This document shows, one piece after another, positions 46,653 to 55,666 of a stretch of 64,000 nucleotides of DNA. Below the pieces are notes generated by a model that made no database searches, was not told the origin of the DNA, and saw only the letters and a program-made list of their open reading frames with translations. Source of the DNA: DATCLS01 sp036563805 (lineage in GTDB: Bacteria > Actinomycetota > Acidimicrobiia > Acidimicrobiales > VFJN01); contig DATCLS010000032.1 of the NCBI GenBank assembly GCA_036563805.1, positions 1 through 64,000 on the forward strand, written 5' to 3'. Positions within the stretch are counted from its first letter, which is position 1; each line of letters starts with the position of its first letter. A program made the translations under genes and the position numbers.

Positions 46653-47419
46653 CGGACGGGACGGCCGAGCTGAACGGGATGTCGCTGCGGGGGCGGACCG
46701 CGTTGGTGACCGGCGGCGCCGGGGGCATCGGCGCCCGCATCTGCCGGGACCTCGCCGATCTCGGGGCCCGCGTGGTGGTCGCCGACGCCGACGAGCCGGC
46801 CGCCCGGGCGGTCGCCGACCGGCTCCCGGACGGTGTGGCGGTCGGCGGCGACCTGGCGGATCTGGCGGCGGTGGACCGGATGCTCGGCGACGCCGTCGAC
46901 CGGGCGGGCCCGGTCGACATCGTTGTCAACAACGCGGGGATCACCGCGGTGGAACGGTTCGTCGACAGCGACCCGGCGTCGTGGGACCGTCAGTGGCGGG
47001 TCAACCTGCGGGCGCCCATGCAGATCGTGCACCGTGTCCTCGGCGGGATGATGGAGCGCCGGTGGGGTCGCCTCGTGTTCATCTCGTCCGACGGCGCCCG
47101 GGCCGGATCCGCGGGCGAGGGCGTGTACTCGGCCTGCAAGGCGGGTCTCATGGGCTTCGCCAAGACGATCGCCCGCGAGGCCGCCCGGGCCGAGGTCACG
47201 AGCAACGTGGTCTGCCCCGGTCCGATCGACACGCCGATGACCCGGGGGGTCACGGCGCAGAACCCCAAGCTGGTCGAGACGCTCGTCCGGTCGATCCCGC
47301 TGCGTCGGCTGGGCAGGCCCGAGGACGTGGCGGGCCTCGTCGCCTTCCTGTGCACCGACCGGGCGGGATACGTGACCGGCCAGACGTTGAGCGTCAGCGG
47401 CGGCATCACCATGGCGTGA
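46649..47419 (+). CDS. Short-chain dehydrogenase/reductase
   Basis: A 256-residue classical SDR. It has TGGAGGIGARI (TGxxxGxG), the acidic strand end VVVADADE that prefers NAD, NNAGIT, the catalytic Ser in FISSDGAR and YSACK (YxxxK), and a C-terminal GYVTGQTLSVSGGITMA. It resembles FabG-type 3-oxoacyl or 3-hydroxyacyl dehydrogenases. GTG at 46649 follows GAGGAGAGG; ATG at 46679 is an alternative. It closes the operon, with a hairpin about 55 bases downstream. Confidence 0.93.
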   Translation: MTDGTAELNGMSLRGRTALVTGGAGGIGARICRDLADLGARVVVADADEPAARAVADRLPDGVAVGGDLADLAAVDRMLGDAVDRAGPVDIVVNNAGITAVERFVDSDPASWDRQWRVNLRAPMQIVHRVLGGMMERRWGRLVFISSDGARAGSAGEGVYSACKAGLMGFAKTIAREAARAEVTSNVVCPGPIDTPMTRGVTAQNPKLVETLVRSIPLRRLGRPEDVAGLVAFLCTDRAGYVTGQTLSVSGGITMA

Positions 47420-47472
47420 CCTCGCCGGGCAGGTTCCGGCGGGCCGGCGGAGCCCGCAGGCGCCAGCGATCC

Positions 47473-47498
47473 GCCGTCCTTGCCCCAGCCAGGACGGC
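47473..47498. terminator. Hairpin between the SDR operon and the convergent HTH-citrate synthase gene
   Basis: GCCGTCCT and AGGACGGC form a perfect 8-bp stem with a 10-base loop in a convergent intergenic region. Confidence 0.5.
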
Positions 47499-47582
47499 AG
47501 CGCCGGCCGGAGGATCCTCGATGCCCCCGGCCGGCACGTCCTCGCGCCTCGGCGAGGAGCCAGCGTCGAGCCGACGGTCCGG

Positions 47583-48848
47583 TCAGGCGTTCGTCGCCAT
47601 CGGCGGCGGCGCCGGGCCAGGCCCCACGTAGACGGCGTTCAGCCGGTAGCGCTCGTTGCTCGCGTACTGCTCGATGCAGTGGGCGATGAACCCGGCGATG
47701 CGCCCGAGCGTGAAGATGGCCTCGCTGGCGCCGGGCCGGAGCCGGGTCACGTAGCACAGGGCCGCCAGCGCGAAGTCGACGTTGGGCGCCGGCTGCCCGG
47801 CCGCGGCCATGGCGTGCTCGACGTCGGTGACGGTCTGCATGGCCGTCTGATCGGGGTAGCGGTGGCGGAGCTCGGCCAGGAGGTGGGCGGCCCGGGGGTC
47901 GCGCTCCGGGTACACCGGGTGGCCGACGCCGGGGAGCGGCTCGCCCCGCTCCAGCCGCTCGGCCACGACCCGCCGGGGGTCGCCGCGGGCGGCGTCGCGT
48001 AGGAGCTGCTCGACGGCCAGGGCCGACGCTCCCGGCGCCGAGCCGTGCATCGCGCAGCACCCGGCCAGCACCGCCGTGTACATGTCTGCGCCCACGGAGG
48101 CCACGAGCCGCGCCGTGAGCGTCGGCGTGGCCAGACCGTGGTCGGCGACCAGGATGAGGGCGCTGTTGACGAGGTGGACCAGGGCGGCGGGGGGCGTCCG
48201 GCCGCACAGGGCCTCGGCCACCCGGGCGGCGATGGCGGCCTCCGCGTCGGTGTCCGCCTCCGCGGCGGCCGGGCCGGAACGGACCCGGCCCGGCCCGGCG
48301 TCGAGCGCATCCACGAGCGCGGACACGAACGGCCCGGCGTGCTGCAGCACGGCGGCCCGCGTGCGCTCCATCTGCTGCCCGTGGGCGATGGAGAGCGTGG
48401 TGGCGGCCAGCATCAGCCGCTCACGGGGCAGCGCGTCGGCGGGCCAGCTCGACTGCGCGGCCAGCGCGGCGGCGGGGGCGCCCCACGACGCCGGGGCGTC
48501 CCAGTCGGCCTCGCCGTCGACGTCGTCCCACAGCAGGCCGGCCACGGACTCGAACGGCTGCGTGGCCGCCAGCTCGGCGGCGTCGACGCCCCGGTACAGG
48601 AGCCGCCCGTGCTCGACGACGCTGACGGACGACTCCATCACGAGGGACGTCCCGGCCTGGCGGTCGGCCTTCCGCCCCTGCAGGGCGACTCGCTCGACGT
48701 CGTCGCGCCGGAAGCGCCGCCGGCGCCCCTCGCCCGGCTCGCTGCGGATCAACCCCCGGCTCACGTACGAGTAGAGGGTCTCGCGCTTGACACCGAGCCT
48801 TGCCGCGGCCTCGGCGGAGCTCATCCACATGGATCCGCGCTCTGGCAT
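47583..48848 (-). CDS. Citrate synthase-family protein with N-terminal HTH domain
   Basis: A 421-residue two-domain protein. Residues about 8-55 form a MerR/excisionase-type winged helix (MSSAEAAARLGVKRETLYSY, then GEGRRRRFRRDDVE). The rest is a citrate synthase fold that keeps the three catalytic residues: His in CAMHGSAPG, His in GVGHPVYPERDP and Asp in APNVDFALAAL. It could be a bifunctional enzyme-regulator or a sensor of an acyl-CoA/oxaloacetate-like ligand. The start at 48848 (or ATG 48830) faces an AT-rich region shared with the divergent PrpD operon, which holds an inverted repeat it could bind. Confidence 0.85.
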   Translation of the reverse strand: MPERGSMWMSSAEAAARLGVKRETLYSYVSRGLIRSEPGEGRRRRFRRDDVERVALQGRKADRQAGTSLVMESSVSVVEHGRLLYRGVDAAELAATQPFESVAGLLWDDVDGEADWDAPASWGAPAAALAAQSSWPADALPRERLMLAATTLSIAHGQQMERTRAAVLQHAGPFVSALVDALDAGPGRVRSGPAAAEADTDAEAAIAARVAEALCGRTPPAALVHLVNSALILVADHGLATPTLTARLVASVGADMYTAVLAGCCAMHGSAPGASALAVEQLLRDAARGDPRRVVAERLERGEPLPGVGHPVYPERDPRAAHLLAELRHRYPDQTAMQTVTDVEHAMAAAGQPAPNVDFALAALCYVTRLRPGASEAIFTLGRIAGFIAHCIEQYASNERYRLNAVYVGPGPAPPPMATNA

Positions 48849-48934
48849 CTGGCATTAACCCGCAGTTTTTCACTGCTTCATATGACTGTGGGTTCGTGAT
48901 CTATTTCTTTCTCAAAGATGTCTGTGGCCGTCAT

Positions 48935-48952
48935 ATTGATTGGCTAATCAAT
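48935..48952. promoter_or_regulatory. Inverted repeat in the divergent regulatory region
   Basis: ATTGATT-GGCT-AATCAAT is a perfect 7+4+7 palindrome in the AT-rich gap between the HTH-citrate synthase and PrpD genes. TTGTCA (48954-48959) with TAATCA 16 bases on may be the rightward promoter, so the palindrome abuts the -35. Confidence 0.55.
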
Positions 48953-49000
48953 CTTGTCAGGCCCGCTCATAGTCGTAATCATGCTGGTCATTCTACCCGG

Positions 49001-50458
49001 ATGGTGGACGATCAGGGGTGCGGCGGAGTGGCACATACTGTTGAATCGACGGTCAGGGCCCCGGCGGAGGAGGCAGGGGAGCTGGCTCCGAATCGGGCGA
49101 CTGCCGCCCGTCAGCTGGCAAGGTTCGCCCGTGACATCTACGCCCACGGTGCGCCGGAGAGCGTGACGGGGCGGGCGGCCGAGATCCTCGTCGACCAGCT
49201 CGGTCTCCAGATCGGGTGCGCTCGGCTGGCCTGGTGCGAGGCAGTGCACGACTACGTGTGCAGCGTGCGGTCGGAGGGCCCGTCGACGGTGCTCGTCCAC
49301 GGGGCCCGGGCCCATCCCGAGGTGGCGGCGTTCGCCAATGCCACGTTCGGCCACGGGCAGGACTTCGACGACACCTGCATGAAGGTCCAGACCCACGCCG
49401 GAGCGGTGGTCGTGCCCGTGGCGCTGGCAGTGGGCGAGGCGGTGGGCGCCCACGGGAGCGAGCTCGTCCGGGCGATCGTCGCAGGCCTCGAGGTCATGCT
49501 CCGGGCGGCGCACGCGGTCTCGCCGGACTGCCTGCGCCGGGGCCACCACACCCCGCCGGCGGCCGGGCCGTTCGGCGCCGCCGTGGCCGCCGGCCTGCTC
49601 ATGGGCTTCGACGAGGACGAGCTCGTGCGGGCGTTGGCCATCGCCGGCAGCTTCTCCGGCGGCCTGATCGAGTACACGCAGGGCGGCGGCTCGGTCAAGC
49701 GGATCCACACCGCCATCCCGACGACGGCGGGCATTCGCGCCGCCCACCTGGCCCGGGCGGGCCTCACCGGCCCCGAGACCGTGCTGTGCGGGACCAAGGG
49801 CTTCTGCCGGGTGTTCGCCGACGACCCCCGGCCGGGGCGGCTCACCGACGGGCTCGGCGCGACGTTCCTCATCGAGGACGTGGGGCTCAAGGCCTACAAC
49901 TGTTGCTACTTCATCCACTCGCCCCTGGAGGCGTTGCTCGCCATCGTGCGGGAGCAGGGCCTGCGGCCCGAGGAGATCGCCAGCATCGCGGTCGGGACCT
50001 CGGCCCACGGCACGGTGCACGTCGGCTCGATCCCGGAGCCGATCGACGCGCTCGGGGCGCAGTTCAGCACCCACTTCACGCTGGCGCTGGCGCTGCTCCG
50101 CGAGCCCCCCAGCCTCGACAGCTACGGGCCGGAGCAGCTGGAGGATCGCGAGGTCCGCGAGCTGGCCCGCCGCGTGACCGTGCACGAGGACCCCATAGCC
50201 ACGGCGGAATACCCGACGAACTGGGGCGCAAATGTGACGGTGACGACCGTGACCGGAGGTCGGTACGAGCGGCGGGTCCGGTACCCGTTGGGGACGGCGG
50301 AGAATCCGATGTCGACCGACCAGGTGTACGAGAAGTTCGACCGCAACGTGACGCCGGTTGTGGGGCCGGAGAAGGCCCGCAAGTTGCGGACCATGGTCGG
50401 CGACATCACGGGCATCACCGACCTGCGGGAGCTCACCGCTCTCACGGTCGTGGCCTGA
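49001..50458 (+). CDS. MmgE/PrpD-family dehydratase
   Basis: A 485-residue protein of the 2-methylcitrate dehydratase/cis-aconitate decarboxylase/iminodisuccinate epimerase superfamily. It has ANATFGHGQDFDDTCMKVQT followed by HAGAVVVPVALA (the conserved His/Asp region), GRAAEILVDQLGLQIG, AAGPFGAAVAAGLLMG, AYNCCYFIHSPLEALLAI and a C-terminal YPLGTAENPMSTDQVYEKF. The start is ATG 49001, with GTG 49004 and 49028 as alternatives; no good ribosome site exists, so a nearly leaderless mRNA is possible. It is the first gene of the PhyH-MFS-YrdC-citrate synthase operon, and with that synthase it could dehydrate an alkylcitrate. Confidence 0.88.
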   Translation: MVDDQGCGGVAHTVESTVRAPAEEAGELAPNRATAARQLARFARDIYAHGAPESVTGRAAEILVDQLGLQIGCARLAWCEAVHDYVCSVRSEGPSTVLVHGARAHPEVAAFANATFGHGQDFDDTCMKVQTHAGAVVVPVALAVGEAVGAHGSELVRAIVAGLEVMLRAAHAVSPDCLRRGHHTPPAAGPFGAAVAAGLLMGFDEDELVRALAIAGSFSGGLIEYTQGGGSVKRIHTAIPTTAGIRAAHLARAGLTGPETVLCGTKGFCRVFADDPRPGRLTDGLGATFLIEDVGLKAYNCCYFIHSPLEALLAIVREQGLRPEEIASIAVGTSAHGTVHVGSIPEPIDALGAQFSTHFTLALALLREPPSLDSYGPEQLEDREVRELARRVTVHEDPIATAEYPTNWGANVTVTTVTGGRYERRVRYPLGTAENPMSTDQVYEKFDRNVTPVVGPEKARKLRTMVGDITGITDLRELTALTVVA

Positions 50459-50542
50459 CGGCCGCGTGGCCGAGGTCGTTCGAGACACAGGCACGGAGAG
50501 GCAGACGGCAAGGCACATCGACAGGCACGAGAGGTCAAGCAC

Positions 50543-51451
50543 GTGGCAACGCTCCCCATCGAGGACATCGAGAGCTACCGGGAACGCGGGTACCTCGTGG
50601 TGCACGAGGTCATCGGCCCGGACCTGCTGGACGAGCTGAGGAGGTCCGCCGACGAGCTGGTCGACCGGGCGGCCGAGAAGCCCGATCCGGTCATCCACGA
50701 CGTGGGGGAGGTCGACGGCAAGCCGTACGTGCGCCGGCTCAAGTCGCCGCACCGGCACCACCCGTTCTTCGCCGAGCTGGTCCGCGACGCCGGCGTGCTC
50801 GACATCGTCGAGGACCTGGTGGGCGGCGACATCCGCCTCTACGGCACCAAGCTGAACCTGAAGCCCCCGTCGGGCGCGGGCGACGCCATCGAGTGGCACC
50901 AGGACTGGGCGTTCTATCCCCACACGAACGACGACCTGGTGGCGGTCGGGATCCTGCTCGACGACATGACGGAGGACAACGGCCCGCTGCTGGTCGTGCC
51001 CGGCAGCCACCGCGGGCCCGTCTACAGCCATCTGTCCGACGAGGGCTACTTCTGCGGCGCGCTGGACTTCCGGCGGCTCCGCCGGTCGCTCGAGGCGGCG
51101 GACGTGCTCACCGCGCCGGCGGGCTCGATCACGCTGCACCACGTCCGGGCGGTCCACGGCAGCGGACCCAACCGGTCGGGCCGCCCCCGCCGGGTGCTGT
51201 TCGAGAACTACGCAGCGGCCGACGCCTGGCCGCTCGTCGGGTGCGGGGCGCCGGGCGACCGCAAGATGTGCGCCGGCGGTGAGTACGAGCGGTACCGGGG
51301 CCTGCTCGTGCGGGGCACCGACCGGCACCCCCGGCTCAGCCCGGTGCCGGTGCGGCTGCCGCTCCCCTCCTCCAAGGACACGAGCTCGGTGTACACGACC
51401 CAGCAGGCCAGCGGGCGGAGCTACTTCGCCGGGGAGGGGGAGGTGGCATGA
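50543..51451 (+). CDS. Phytanoyl-CoA dioxygenase-family (PhyH) Fe(II)/2-oxoglutarate oxygenase
   Basis: A 302-residue non-heme iron oxygenase. The facial triad is visible as H-x-D in IEWHQDWAFYPHTNDD and a distal His in RAVHGSGPNRSGRPRRVL, whose Arg would bind 2-oxoglutarate. The start YRERGYLVVHEVIGPDLLDE is typical of PhyH proteins. It likely hydroxylates a small acid or CoA ester made by the neighbouring enzymes. The start is GTG at 50543, without a strong ribosome site. It overlaps the MFS gene by ATGA, 84 bases downstream of the PrpD gene. Confidence 0.9.
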   Translation: MATLPIEDIESYRERGYLVVHEVIGPDLLDELRRSADELVDRAAEKPDPVIHDVGEVDGKPYVRRLKSPHRHHPFFAELVRDAGVLDIVEDLVGGDIRLYGTKLNLKPPSGAGDAIEWHQDWAFYPHTNDDLVAVGILLDDMTEDNGPLLVVPGSHRGPVYSHLSDEGYFCGALDFRRLRRSLEAADVLTAPAGSITLHHVRAVHGSGPNRSGRPRRVLFENYAAADAWPLVGCGAPGDRKMCAGGEYERYRGLLVRGTDRHPRLSPVPVRLPLPSSKDTSSVYTTQQASGRSYFAGEGEVA

Positions 51452-52887
51452 CCAAGGTCCGTGGCGACGCCGAGGTGGCGGTCGCCGGGCGCCCCGCCGC
51501 GCCTCGCCCCGCGGCGGGGCGCGGCGGCCAGGCGCACGACCCGGCCGACGACGGCACCCGGGCCACCGACGAGCCGGCCGGGGCCCCCAACGGAACGGCG
51601 GGCGGCGCCACCGGGGGTGACACCCGGGGAGACACCGCCGGCGGCACCGGGGGCGACACCGCCCGCCAGCTCCGGACGCTGTTCGCCTACCGGCTCGTGT
51701 CGCGGGCCTACTTCCACCTCCCGGTGCTACTGGTGTTCCTCTACCTCGAGGACGTCGGCATCGGGACGATCGAGGTGCTGCTCGCCCTCTACGGGCTGAC
51801 CATGCTCGTGGCCGGGCTCGTGACCGGCCGGCTCGGCGCGCTCGTGGCCCCCGGCCACGCCCTCGCCGTCGGCGAGGCGGTGAAGCTGGCCGGGGTCCTG
51901 CTGCTCGGCTTCATGCCGGGCGGCGTGCCCGGCGTCGTCGCCGGCCAGGTGCTGAGCGGGCTCGGCTACGCCCTGACCTCGAGCGTCGAGGGCCCGCTGG
52001 TCGGACGACTGGTCGGCGACAGGCAGCGGGCGGCGGCGCTCCAGGCCAAGACCCAGTCGTGGATCTTCGCGGTGGTCCTGGCCAGCGGCGTCGCCGGCGC
52101 CGTCGTCTTCGATTGGGAGCCGCGGGCCGTGTTCCTGCTGTCGGCGGTGGCCTGCGGGGTGTCGGGCGTGCTGGCGCTCCGCCTGGCCGTGCCGCCGGCC
52201 GAGCGCCGGGCGGGCCCCCAGGCGGCCGCGCGGGTGAGCGCGTCGGCCCGGTGGTGGGCGGCCTACTACGTGGTCGTCCGGTCGGTCAGCCTGGCCTGCT
52301 TCGTGGGCATCCTGCCGTACCTCTTCTTCGTCGAGGTCGGGGTGTCGCTGGCCTACTTCGGCGCCGTCCTCGGCCTCTTCAACCTGGCGGCGTTCCTCGC
52401 CGCCCGCTGGTTCAGCGGACTGTCGGCCCGGCTCGGCGACCGGGTGCTGACGGTCGGGACGCTGCTGTCGGTGACCGGCGCGCTGGCGCTGTTCGCGGCG
52501 TCCGACCGGCTGGACGTCGGCCTCGTGGCCATCACCCTGCTCGGGCTCGGCGCCGGGGCGGCCCGGCCGCTGACCGCCCGCGGCCAGAGCGACGTGCCGG
52601 CGGCGCAGCGCGGCCCGCTGGCCGTCCGCACCGAGCAGGTCACCGGCGTGGCCAACGCCGGCGTCCTGCTGGTCGCCGGCCTCGCCCTCACCCGGGGCGG
52701 CCTGACCGGGCTGCTGGCCGGGCTGGCGGCGACGACGGCGGCCACGGGGGTCGTGTTCCTCGCCGGCTGCCGCACGGCGGTCCCGCCGGCGACGTCGCCG
52801 GCGACCGAGACGACCGCGCCGGCCGTCACCGCGACCCCGACGACGACCGCAACGACCACCACCACGAACGAGGAGGGCCGGCAGTGA
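51448..52887 (+). CDS. MFS transporter
   Basis: A 479-residue membrane protein with about twelve hydrophobic segments in two sets of six (about 75-235 and 250-440). The loop between TM2 and TM3 has LVTGRLGALVAPG, resembling the MFS motif A position. The first 70 residues are a Gly/Thr/Asp-rich disordered tail, and the last 30 are Thr-rich. Homology to drug or metabolite exporters is general; the substrate is inferred from the operon. ATG at 51448 overlaps the PhyH stop, and its stop overlaps the YrdC GTG. Confidence 0.85.
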   Translation: MTKVRGDAEVAVAGRPAAPRPAAGRGGQAHDPADDGTRATDEPAGAPNGTAGGATGGDTRGDTAGGTGGDTARQLRTLFAYRLVSRAYFHLPVLLVFLYLEDVGIGTIEVLLALYGLTMLVAGLVTGRLGALVAPGHALAVGEAVKLAGVLLLGFMPGGVPGVVAGQVLSGLGYALTSSVEGPLVGRLVGDRQRAAALQAKTQSWIFAVVLASGVAGAVVFDWEPRAVFLLSAVACGVSGVLALRLAVPPAERRAGPQAAARVSASARWWAAYYVVVRSVSLACFVGILPYLFFVEVGVSLAYFGAVLGLFNLAAFLAARWFSGLSARLGDRVLTVGTLLSVTGALALFAASDRLDVGLVAITLLGLGAGAARPLTARGQSDVPAAQRGPLAVRTEQVTGVANAGVLLVAGLALTRGGLTGLLAGLAATTAATGVVFLAGCRTAVPPATSPATETTAPAVTATPTTTATTTTTNEEGRQ

Positions 52888-53660
52888 CCGTTGTCGACGA
52901 ATCCCAGCCGGGCGCCCTGGCGGCGGCGGCCGCCGCCCTGGCGGAAGGGGGCACGGTCGTCGTGCCCAGCCGCACCAACTACGCGCTGATCTGCGATGCC
53001 GAGGACCCGGCGGCGGTCGAGCGGGTCTACAAGGCCAAGGAGCGCACCAAGTTCGGGCCGCTCACGCTGGCCCTGCCAAGGATCGACCTCGCGGGGCGCT
53101 ACGTCCGGCTGCTGCCCGAGTTCGGGCTGCCCGAGCTGCACGAGGTGTGGCCGGCCGAGGTCTCGTTCATCTTCGAGCTCACCTACCCCCTGCCGCCCCG
53201 CATGACCATGGGGGCGGGGACGGTGGCGGTCATGTTCCACCCGCCGTGCGCCCTGCAGCGGCTGCTCACGCTGTACGGGCGGCCGGTCGGGCTCACGTCG
53301 GCCAACCTGTCCGGCCAGGGCAACATCGTCGTCACCCGCGAAAAGGCGATCGAGGACGTCGGCGACCGGGTCGACGTCGTCGTCGTCAACGACCGGCTCG
53401 ACGAGGTCGTCGACGTCGCCGCGCTCGGGGTGCAGCCCAGCAACACGATCGCCGACCTCAGCTTCTCCCCGCCCTTCCTCGTCAGGGACGGCGCCTACCC
53501 GCCCGAGCGGCTCCTGCGGTGGTTGCCGGGCCTGGTGCTCGACACCGCCGCCTACCAGGAAGCCTTGCGGGCGCGCCTGGCCCGGGCCGGGCAGACCGCG
53601 CAGACGGCGCAGACGGCGCCGGCCGCGACCGCCGCACGGACCGCCAACACCGGACAGTGA
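52884..53660 (+). CDS. YrdC/Sua5-domain protein (second-type paralogue)
   Basis: A 258-residue YrdC-like protein. Seen: GGTVVVPSRTNYALICDA, YKAKERTKFGPLTLAL (the K-x-R nucleotide-contact region), FIFELTYPLPPRM and TSANLSGQGN, the family signature. TsaC/Sua5 makes threonylcarbamoyl-AMP for tRNA t6A, but this protein sits in a metabolic operon away from tsaD, has a shifted spacing of motifs and a Gln/Thr-repeat tail, and is probably a specialised relative. It might activate an amino acid or carboxylate by a carbamoyl-adenylate. GTG at 52884 overlaps the MFS stop. Confidence 0.82.
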   Translation: MTVVDESQPGALAAAAAALAEGGTVVVPSRTNYALICDAEDPAAVERVYKAKERTKFGPLTLALPRIDLAGRYVRLLPEFGLPELHEVWPAEVSFIFELTYPLPPRMTMGAGTVAVMFHPPCALQRLLTLYGRPVGLTSANLSGQGNIVVTREKAIEDVGDRVDVVVVNDRLDEVVDVAALGVQPSNTIADLSFSPPFLVRDGAYPPERLLRWLPGLVLDTAAYQEALRARLARAGQTAQTAQTAPAATAARTANTGQ

Positions 53661-53685
53661 CCCGCCGAGCACCCCGGAGCAGCCT

Positions 53686-55024
<1,339 letters not shown>

Positions 55025-55041
<17 letters not shown>

Positions 55042-55666
55042 CACCCTGCCACAGGTGGCGCTGGCGTCGACCCAGGGCGAGGTCGACGTCCGGCGCCTCC
55101 AGGGGGCGGGATGGCTGCTCGTGTTCGGCTATCCCGACGAGGTCGGGCCGGTGTGCACCACCGAGCTGGCGGCGGCCGCCGCCCGCGTCCCGACGTTCGC
55201 CGATCGGGGGATCCGGCTGCTGGCGGTGGCGGTCGGCGAGAGCGACCAGCACCGGGGGTGGTGCCGCGAGGTGGAGGACGGCTACGGGTGCCGCGTGCGC
55301 TTCCCGGTGGCCGCGGACCCGGACGGGGTCGTGGCCGAGAAGCTGGGCCTGATCCATCCCGCCGAAGCCGAGCCGGCACGGGTGACCTACGTCGTCGGGC
55401 CCCACCTCACGGTGGCGGCGGTCGTCGCCCATCCGGCCCACGTCGGCCGCGACTGGGACGAGCTGCTGCGGCTGTGCGACGCGCTGCGGCTACGGGCGCT
55501 CCACGGCCTGGCCGCGCCGTCCGGCTGGCGGCCCGGCGAGCCGGCCCTGGTCCCGGCCGGGCTCTCCAACCACGAGGCCGACCACCGCTACGGCGGCTGG
55601 TGGGCGACCGGGGACGGACGGCGGCTCGTCGACGTGCCCATCCGCGGCGGCGAGCGGGTGCCGTGA
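55025..55666 (+). CDS. Peroxiredoxin (AhpC/TSA, Prx6-like)
   Basis: A 213-residue thioredoxin-fold peroxidase. The peroxidatic Cys lies in DEVGPVCTTELAAAA (about residue 46), with the family P-V-C-T-T-E core. The C-terminal extension (LRLRALHGLAAPSGWRPGE) is typical of 1-Cys Prx6-type proteins. It reduces peroxides with thiol partners and may guard the iron oxygenase in the operon. ATG at 55025 follows GGAGG and overlaps the citrate synthase 3' end; its stop overlaps the MaoC GTG. Confidence 0.88.
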
